Assembly (NCBI GenBank): GCA_019115345.1
Contig: DXDV01000230.1
Span: forward strand, 1 to 10,356
Length of the DNA stretch: 10,356 bases
Reading direction: 5' to 3'
Source: Candidatus Intestinimonas stercorigallinarum
GTDB taxonomy: Bacteria > Bacillota > Clostridia > Oscillospirales > Oscillospiraceae
Numbering within the stretch: position 1 is the stretch's first letter; every line of letters begins with the position of its first letter. Both the position numbers and the translations under genes were made by a program. Of this stretch, positions 5,751 to 10,356 are shown piece by piece. The notes under the pieces were generated by a model, which saw nothing but the letters and a program-made list of their open reading frames with translations, did not search any database and was not told the origin of the DNA.

Positions 5751-5806
5751 AGATCCCGCTGCCGTTCCGCCCTCTCCAGGCGGAACGGCAGCGGGATCTT
5801 TATTAT
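5751..5806. terminator. Bidirectional Rho-independent terminator between convergent genes
   Basis: A perfect 21-bp stem (5751-5771 with 5779-5799) closes a 7-base loop. On the + strand it is followed by TTATTAT. On the - strand it is followed by a T-rich stretch (complement of 5731-5750, rich in A). It therefore serves both the DUF1576-like gene and spoIIE, whose stop codon (5803-5805) lies within the + strand T-tail. Confidence 0.93.
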
Positions 5807-8178
5807 GTGCTGGCAGACCGGCGGTCCAGCCGGAGGACCAGGGCGGTGCGGTCGTCGGCGGGACCATCGGGCCCCGTCTGGGCCTCCGCCAGGGTCCGGG
5901 CCAGGTCCTTGGGCCGCGCTCCGTCGAAGGCGGCCAGGGCGTCCCGGAGCCACTGGTCGTCCCGGGCCTCCGCCACCCCGTCGCTGACCAGCACCACCAG
6001 GTCCCCCGGCTCCAGCTGGAGGCGGGTGAGGTCTGGGGCGGTCCGCTCCCCGTCGGTGAGCCCGGCGGGGAGGGCGGCGCCGGTGATGCGGCTCACGGAG
6101 CTCCCGCGGCGCAGATAGGTGGGGGCGGCCCCGTACTTGTAGAGGGCGGCGGCGCCGGTGAAAAGGTCCAGCTCCAGCAGGTCCACGGTGGTGAAGCCCC
6201 CCTCCTCCTCGCAGCGGAGAGCCAGGGCGGCGTTGAGGGTGCGCAGGGCGGTGTCGGCCTGGACCCCCGCCCGCAGGAACTGCTCCAGCAGCCGGACGGC
6301 CAGCTTGCTCTCCCGGCTGGCGGCGGGGCCGCTGCCCATGCCGTCGCACAGCATGACATAGAGAAGGCCCTCCGGGGTGCGGAGGAGGCCGCCGGCGTCC
6401 CCGCTCACCGTCTCGCCCCCCTTCTGCCGGGCGGCCGCCCCCATGACGGCCTGGAGGGGCTCGGCCTGGGTAAAGACCAGGTGCTCCCCGGTCCCCACGG
6501 GGGCCTCCTCCGCCGCCGGGTGGAGGGGAAGGCCCAGCAGCTGGGAGAGGGCGGCCCGCTCCTCCTCCTGCCGGAGGGGGGAGAGGTCGGGCCCTGCCAC
6601 CTCGCAGCGCAGGTGGCCGGCCTGGTCGTAGTAGACCCAGGCGTCTCCCTCCAGCCCCAGGGCGGTGAGGTGGCGGCGCAGCCGCTTTTCCCGGACCGGG
6701 TCGGGGGTGAGAGGGGCGGAGAGCTCCGCCGCCGCCTGGCCCAGCAGGCCGGAGAGGGTGCCGTACTGCCGGAAGACGGCGGCCCGGTTCTCCTGGAGCC
6801 GGCTCTGGTACTGCCGCCGGCACAGGGCGGCGGTGAGGGCCTCGTTGGCGGCGGCGAGGAACTGGGGAAAGTGGAGGCAGCGGCTGGTGAAGTGCTGGGG
6901 GAAGTCTCCGGCCTCCCCCCGGCCCCGCTCCGCCATGGCGGGGAGGGCGTCGTTGAGGGCGTTGAAGGTGGTGTTGTAGTCCCGCTGCCAGCAGGCGTCC
7001 CGGAGGGCGCACCGGCGGCAGACCTGGTCGGCGGCCCGGTCAAAGACGGAGGAGAGGTCCTCGTCGTTGGGGGCGCTCCCCCGGAAGCTCCCCCGCATGG
7101 ACTCGTAGAGGGTGCGGAAGGCCTCGGCGGTGTGGGTCAGCCGGTCCCGGACGTAGGCGGCGGCCCGGTCGGCGGTGCCGGGGGCGCCCTCCCGGCTCAG
7201 CCGGGCCCGGACCTTGCGGAGGAGCTGCTCCGGCAGCAGGAGGAAGAGGACGGAGGCGGTAAAGACCTCGTAGAGGAGGGGGAGCTGGGCGCTCCCCTGC
7301 CAGGCCCAGAGGACCACCACCGCGTTGGTGAGGACGTAGACGGCGGCGCAGCCTGTCCGGCTCCGGCCCTGAAAGACCCCGGTCACCAGTCCGGCGCAGC
7401 CATAGCACACCGAGCAGGACCAGTCCCCGCCGCCCCGGGCCAGGTCCATGCTCACCCCGGCGGCCACCCCGGCGGCGGCCCCCAGGCCCAGTCCGCCCTG
7501 GGAGGCAAAGACCATCACCGCCAGGGCGGAGAGCACCCGGCCGGCGGAGAGCAGGTCCCCCAGCAGGGTGAGCTGGGCCAGGGAGATGAGGACGGTGCTC
7601 CCCAGGATGAAGAGGCTGGCCAGCTGCCGGGCGGTGAGCTCCCCATCCTCCCGGGGGGAGAGCCAGGGGGAGAAGGCGGTGCGGTAGAAGTAGACGCAGG
7701 CCCCGGAGAGGAGCAGCTCGGTGAGAAAAAAGACCACGCTGGCGATGGTCCAGCCCCCCTCTCCCAGATAGACGAAGCCGGTGGCGCCGGTGAGCAGGGC
7801 GGCCACCACCGGCATGAACCAGCTCCGGCGGTAGAGCTTGATGTCAAAGAAGGCGAAGGCCACCGAGAAGATGAGGATGGCCGCCGCCACATACCGCAGC
7901 CCCTCGGCCAGCCCCCGGAAGGAGAGGTAGCCGAAGCAGGCCCCCAGCAGGGCGGCAAAGCCCCCCAGCCCCGAGCCGGAGCAGCCCACCATGGACAGGC
8001 CGAAGGGGGCGCAGCCGTCCAGGATCTCCGCCCCCGCCAGCACCCCCGCCAGGGTGAAGCGGATGAGATACTCCGCGCCCCGCACCAGCGCCGGCGCCCG
8101 GAGCACCAGCTTTCCCGTCCGGGCCATCTCCTCCCGGGCCCGGGCCGCCCTTGCCTTCAGTCCTACCTTCGCCGCCAT
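5803..8178 (-). CDS. spoIIE: Stage II sporulation protein E (membrane PP2C phosphatase)
   Basis: The 791-residue protein is the sporulation phosphatase that dephosphorylates SpoIIAA, freeing sigma-F in the forespore, and that also acts at the polar septum. The N-terminal part (about 35-330) is a multi-pass membrane domain; the central region (about 340-580) includes a cysteine-rich patch, CRRCALRDACW; the C-terminal PP2C domain (about 585-791) carries CDGMGSGPAA (Asp612, Gly613), SDGV (Asp733) and DDRT (775-778), the metal-binding aspartates of the family. The start at 8178 has AGGAGG in front, on the - strand at about 8188-8193. It is transcribed alone, convergent to the operon on its left and divergent from dusB. 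Its presence indicates an endospore former. Long open frames on the other strands of this gene are GC-rich shadows. Confidence 0.97.
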   Translation of the reverse strand: MAAKVGLKARAARAREEMARTGKLVLRAPALVRGAEYLIRFTLAGVLAGAEILDGCAPFGLSMVGCSGSGLGGFAALLGACFGYLSFRGLAEGLRYVAAAILIFSVAFAFFDIKLYRRSWFMPVVAALLTGATGFVYLGEGGWTIASVVFFLTELLLSGACVYFYRTAFSPWLSPREDGELTARQLASLFILGSTVLISLAQLTLLGDLLSAGRVLSALAVMVFASQGGLGLGAAAGVAAGVSMDLARGGGDWSCSVCYGCAGLVTGVFQGRSRTGCAAVYVLTNAVVVLWAWQGSAQLPLLYEVFTASVLFLLLPEQLLRKVRARLSREGAPGTADRAAAYVRDRLTHTAEAFRTLYESMRGSFRGSAPNDEDLSSVFDRAADQVCRRCALRDACWQRDYNTTFNALNDALPAMAERGRGEAGDFPQHFTSRCLHFPQFLAAANEALTAALCRRQYQSRLQENRAAVFRQYGTLSGLLGQAAAELSAPLTPDPVREKRLRRHLTALGLEGDAWVYYDQAGHLRCEVAGPDLSPLRQEEERAALSQLLGLPLHPAAEEAPVGTGEHLVFTQAEPLQAVMGAAARQKGGETVSGDAGGLLRTPEGLLYVMLCDGMGSGPAASRESKLAVRLLEQFLRAGVQADTALRTLNAALALRCEEEGGFTTVDLLELDLFTGAAALYKYGAAPTYLRRGSSVSRITGAALPAGLTDGERTAPDLTRLQLEPGDLVVLVSDGVAEARDDQWLRDALAAFDGARPKDLARTLAEAQTGPDGPADDRTALVLRLDRRSAST

Positions 8179-8310
8179 GGACGCTCTCCTCCTATGTATC
8201 AGGTCGTAGAGACAGTATAATCCATATTATGGGAATAACGAGTCGGAAGGAGGAGGGCGGTTTTGGGGTTTTTCTGGAGCTTTGCGGGGGAGGGCGGCTG
8301 TTTCCGCCCC
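8179..8310. promoter_or_regulatory. spoIIE upstream region, weak promoter signals
   Basis: This part of the 305-bp gap between spoIIE and dusB includes an AT-rich patch at 8212-8238. On the - strand TATACT (8219-8214) and CATAAT (8231-8226) are possible -10 boxes for spoIIE, but no convincing -35 box or Spo0A box (TGNCGAA) stands at the right place. A short inverted repeat ATAAT-CCAT-ATTAT lies at 8217-8230. The spoIIE ribosome site is at about 8184-8193. Confidence 0.35.
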
Positions 8311-8339
8311 TTGCCCAGGAGGGCCGTTTATGGTATGAT
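8311..8339 (+). promoter_or_regulatory. Likely sigma-A promoter for dusB
   Basis: TTGCCC (8311-8316), a 17-base spacer and TATGAT (8334-8339), with a TGG just before the -10 box (extended -10). Transcription would begin near 8346, leaving a leader of about 140 bases before dusB. It is the best promoter match I found in the window and fits the change of transcription unit here. Confidence 0.6.
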
Positions 8340-8345
8340 AATGTC

Positions 8346-8483
8346 TGCTGGATCCACCGCAGATCGGGCTGTTCGCGCGGCGGCGGCCGCGCGATTCCAG
8401 AAAAACGGCGCAAGAGAGCCGCTTTTACAGCGTTCAGCCTGCGATACGCGGAAGAACTTCGCGAAAGACCGGAGGAAGACCCT
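8346..8483 (+). other. Hairpin-rich dusB leader
   Basis: The leader contains a strong GC stem CGCGCGGC/GCCGCGCG (8374-8393, loop GGCG), a weaker CGGC/GCCG stem framed by A-run and T-run (8401-8426), and an imperfect pairing near 8452-8465. The middle one looks superficially like a weak terminator, but its stem is only four pairs. No known riboswitch or T-box is recognised. An open frame of 74 codons (8263-8487) ends in a TGA that overlaps the dusB TTG start as TTGA; I consider it doubtful as a gene. Confidence 0.4.
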
Positions 8484-9455
8484 TTGAAGATCGGAGACGT
8501 GACCATCGACTCCCAGCTGGTGCTGGCCCCCATGGCGGGGGTCACCGACCTGGGATTCCGCACCATCTGCCGCCGCCTGGGGGCGGGCTACACCATCACC
8601 GAGATGGTGAGCGCCAAGGCCCTGTGCTATCAGGATAAGAAATCCATCCCGCTGCTGAAGCTGGGGGAGGGGGAGCACCCCGCCGCCGCCCAGATCTTCG
8701 GCTCCGACCCGGTGTGCATGGAGGAGGCCGCCGCCATCGCCGGGGAGGTGTCCGGGGCGGACATCATCGACATCAACATGGGCTGTCCCGTCCCCAAGGT
8801 GGCCAACGCCGGGGACGGCTCGGGGCTCATGCGCACCCCGGATTTGGCCGTCCGGGTGGCCGAGGCGGTGGTGAAGGGGGCGGGGGGCCGCCCCGTCACC
8901 GTGAAAATGCGCCTGGGCTGGGACAAGGGCTCCATCAACTGCGTGGAGCTGGCCAGGGCCATGGAGGAGGCCGGGGTGGCCGCCGTGGCCGTCCACGGCC
9001 GCACCCGCAGCCAGCAGTACGCCGGCACGGCCAACTGGGATTACATCCGGGAAGTGAAGGAGGCCCTTCACATCCCCGTGATGGCCAACGGCGACGTCTT
9101 TGCCGGCAGGGACGCCGTGCGCATCCTGCGCTGGACCGGGGCCGACGCCGTGATGGTGGGCCGGGGCTGCTTCGGCAACCCCTGGCTCTTCCAGCAGGCC
9201 CAGGCCGCCCTGGAGGGCCGGGAGATCCCCCCCCTGCCCCCGCTGGCGGAGCGGTGCGCCGTGGCCATGGAGCAGTTTGCCATCAACGCCGCCCACAAGG
9301 GGGAGAAGATCGCCTGCCTGGAGGCCCGAAAGCAGTACTGCTGGTATCTGAAGGGGGTCCCCCACGCGGGCTACTGGAAGGGGCAGATCTGTCACGTGGA
9401 GACCATGGTGGACCTGCGGCGGATCACGGCGGGCATCCAGCGGGACCTGAAATGA
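8484..9455 (+). CDS. dusB: tRNA dihydrouridine synthase, DusB type
   Basis: The 323-residue flavoenzyme reduces uridines in the tRNA D-loop with FMN and NADPH. Motifs in order: LAPMAGVTDLGFR (14-26) at the FMN site, EMVSAKAL, AAAQIFGSDP, DINMGCPVPKV with catalytic Cys101, KMRLGWD, VHGRTRSQQYAG, ANGDVF and VMVGRGCFGNPWLF, all typical of Dus proteins. The start is a TTG at 8484: GGAGG (8471-8475) lies 8 bases before it, and the family N-terminus (KIGDV, then LAPMAG) begins here; the upstream extension in this frame is not protein-like. It is the first gene of a unit with the sigma factor 35 bp downstream. In Bacillus the dus gene sits in another context, so the link with a sigma factor may be only local. 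Confidence 0.95.
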   Translation: MKIGDVTIDSQLVLAPMAGVTDLGFRTICRRLGAGYTITEMVSAKALCYQDKKSIPLLKLGEGEHPAAAQIFGSDPVCMEEAAAIAGEVSGADIIDINMGCPVPKVANAGDGSGLMRTPDLAVRVAEAVVKGAGGRPVTVKMRLGWDKGSINCVELARAMEEAGVAAVAVHGRTRSQQYAGTANWDYIREVKEALHIPVMANGDVFAGRDAVRILRWTGADAVMVGRGCFGNPWLFQQAQAALEGREIPPLPPLAERCAVAMEQFAINAAHKGEKIACLEARKQYCWYLKGVPHAGYWKGQICHVETMVDLRRITAGIQRDLK

Positions 9456-9490
9456 TTTGATGAGGAAGGAAAGGCGGGTGAAGGGTCGCC

Positions 9491-10084
9491 TTGACGGAAC
9501 AGGAGCTGGTGGAACGGGCCAAAAGGGGAGACGAGACCGCCTTTGAAGCCCTGGTCACCGACAATGAAAAGCGCATCTACAATCTCTGCCGGCGGCTGGT
9601 GGGCAACCCGGAGGACGCCGCTGAGCTGACCCAGGAGGCATTTCTCAACGCCTGGCGGGGCCTGGGCCGGTTCCAGGGGGAGAGCAGCTTCTCCACCTGG
9701 CTCTATCGGCTGGCCTCCAACGCCTGCATCGACTTCCTCCGGAAGGAGAAGCGGCGGCAGAGCCTCTCCATGACGGTCTCCCTGGACGACGACGAGGAGG
9801 AGCGGCAGGTGGAGCTGCCCGACGAGCGGTACGCCCCCGAGGGGGAGCTGGAGCGGTCGGAGGCCCGGCGGGCGGTGGCGGAGGGGCTGGAAAAACTCAC
9901 CGCCGAGCACCGGCAGGTGCTGGTCATGCGGGAGCTGAACGGCTTGAGCTACGCCGAGATCGGCGCGGTCCTGGGGCTGGAGGAGGGGACGGTGAAGTCC
10001 CGGATCGCCCGGGCCCGGAACGCCCTGCGAAAAGTTTTGACGGAACAGGGGAACTTTTTCAGCGAGCGCTCGTCTAGAAAGTGA
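9491..10084 (+). CDS. ECF-type RNA polymerase sigma factor (SigW/RpoE-like)
   Basis: The 197-residue protein has the two domains of group 4 sigma factors. Sigma-2 (about 5-90) shows YNLCRRLVGNPEDAAELTQ and FLNAWRGLGRF for core and -10 binding; an acidic linker (DDDEEER, 99-105) follows; sigma-4 (about 125-185) has a helix-turn-helix, LSYAEIGAVLGLEEGTVKSR. The start is TTG at 9491, with AAGGG at 9481-9485 five bases before it. The next gene encodes a zinc-finger anti-sigma factor, its expected partner. The regulon and signal cannot be told from sequence; SigW-like factors usually answer envelope stress. It ends 35 bp before the partner gene. Confidence 0.94.
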   Translation: MTEQELVERAKRGDETAFEALVTDNEKRIYNLCRRLVGNPEDAAELTQEAFLNAWRGLGRFQGESSFSTWLYRLASNACIDFLRKEKRRQSLSMTVSLDDDEEERQVELPDERYAPEGELERSEARRAVAEGLEKLTAEHRQVLVMRELNGLSYAEIGAVLGLEEGTVKSRIARARNALRKVLTEQGNFFSERSSRK

Positions 10085-10104
10085 CATGAGAACGAAACGA
10101 GGAG

Positions 10105-10113
10105 AGGAGGTGA
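10105..10113 (+). promoter_or_regulatory. Perfect Shine-Dalgarno of the anti-sigma gene
   Basis: AGGAGGTGA matches the 16S rRNA 3' end over nine bases, 6 bases before the ATG at 10120. The sigma gene just upstream has a weak site and a TTG start, so the pair looks set to make at least as much anti-sigma factor as sigma factor. Confidence 0.85.
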
Positions 10114-10119
10114 CCTGCC

Positions 10120-10356
10120 ATGTGTGACTGCGAGCGGGCTCTGGAGCTCTTGAGCCTGGAGCTGGACGGCCAGCTGACCCCGGAGGAGAAGGGGGAGCTG
10201 GAGGCCCATCTGGCCGGCTGCGGCGAATGCCGCCGGGCGGCGGAGGAGCTGCGGCAGCTCCACACCATCCTGCCCGAGCTGGAGGAGGAGGTGCCCGACG
10301 GCCTCCACCAGGCCATCATGGACAGGATCGGGGCGGAAAAGGTGGTCCCCCTCTCC
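10120..10356 (+). CDS. Zinc-finger anti-sigma factor, N-terminal part (3' end outside window)
   Basis: Seventy-nine codons are visible and the frame runs off the window. The N-terminal part holds the anti-sigma zinc-binding motif H30-x3-C34-x2-C37 (HLAGCGEC); Cys2 or Cys4 in MCDC may supply the fourth ligand. This domain (ZAS/putative zinc-finger family) clamps the cognate ECF sigma factor, here surely the product of the gene 35 bp upstream. In related proteins a membrane segment and an extracytoplasmic sensor follow, which would lie beyond position 10356. ATG at 10120 is supported by a near-perfect ribosome site. Confidence 0.88.
   Translation, partial: MCDCERALELLSLELDGQLTPEEKGELEAHLAGCGECRRAAEELRQLHTILPELEEEVPDGLHQAIMDRIGAEKVVPLS

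Noticed and set aside
5591..8220. Very long open frames opposite or out of frame with spoIIE and the DUF1576-like gene (for example 5591-7012 on the - strand, 6481-8220 on the + strand)
   Set aside because: They are rich in Pro, Gly, Arg and Ala, as expected from shadow frames in GC-rich genes, and spoIIE explains the region with complete motifs.

Overview
The window suggests a GC-rich, endospore-forming Firmicute, most likely a gut Oscillospiraceae close to Flavonifractor, Lawsonibacter or Pseudoflavonifractor. This is judged from the spoIIE gene, strong GGAGG-type ribosome sites, the infB-rbfA-nrnA-truB-ribF gene order, and protein style; no database was searched.

Layout: positions 1-4315 hold the end of the conserved translation/RNA-processing operon: infB (3' end only), rbfA, nrnA, truB and ribF, all on the + strand. 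A predicted multi-pass membrane protein (DUF1576-like, 4348-5739) follows closely and may be the last gene of the same transcript. A strong bidirectional hairpin terminator (5751-5806) separates it from the convergent spoIIE gene (8178-5803, - strand). From a divergent intergenic region of about 300 bp a second + strand block starts: dusB (8484-9455, TTG start), an ECF sigma factor (9491-10084, TTG start) and the start of its zinc-finger anti-sigma factor (10120 to the window edge).

The unusual part is at two places inside the housekeeping operon. A small repeat with four shared hairpins sits after the infB stop codon (element A, about 494-642) and, in the opposite orientation, at the start of truB (element B, about 2185-2330). 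The two copies share loops and order but have compensatory changes in their stems, so the folded structure appears to be conserved. Each copy is joined to a duplicated gene end: the last 84 bp of infB occur twice (410-493 and 643-726) with 8 differences, all synonymous. The truB start occurs three times (2125, 2336, 2508), and copies 2 and 3 also differ almost only at silent positions. The palindromic end of the element always touches the broken interior edge of a gene fragment, while its other end touches the natural gene boundary. At truB the duplicated starts form a chain of open frames, each ending in the next start through the same 8-base overlap ATGCCTAA, so translational coupling from nrnA to truB may have been kept. 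This looks like a family of structured elements that inserts at gene edges together with a replacement gene end, or is exchanged between relatives with one. That interpretation is inference; the repeats, overlaps and substitution patterns are directly visible.
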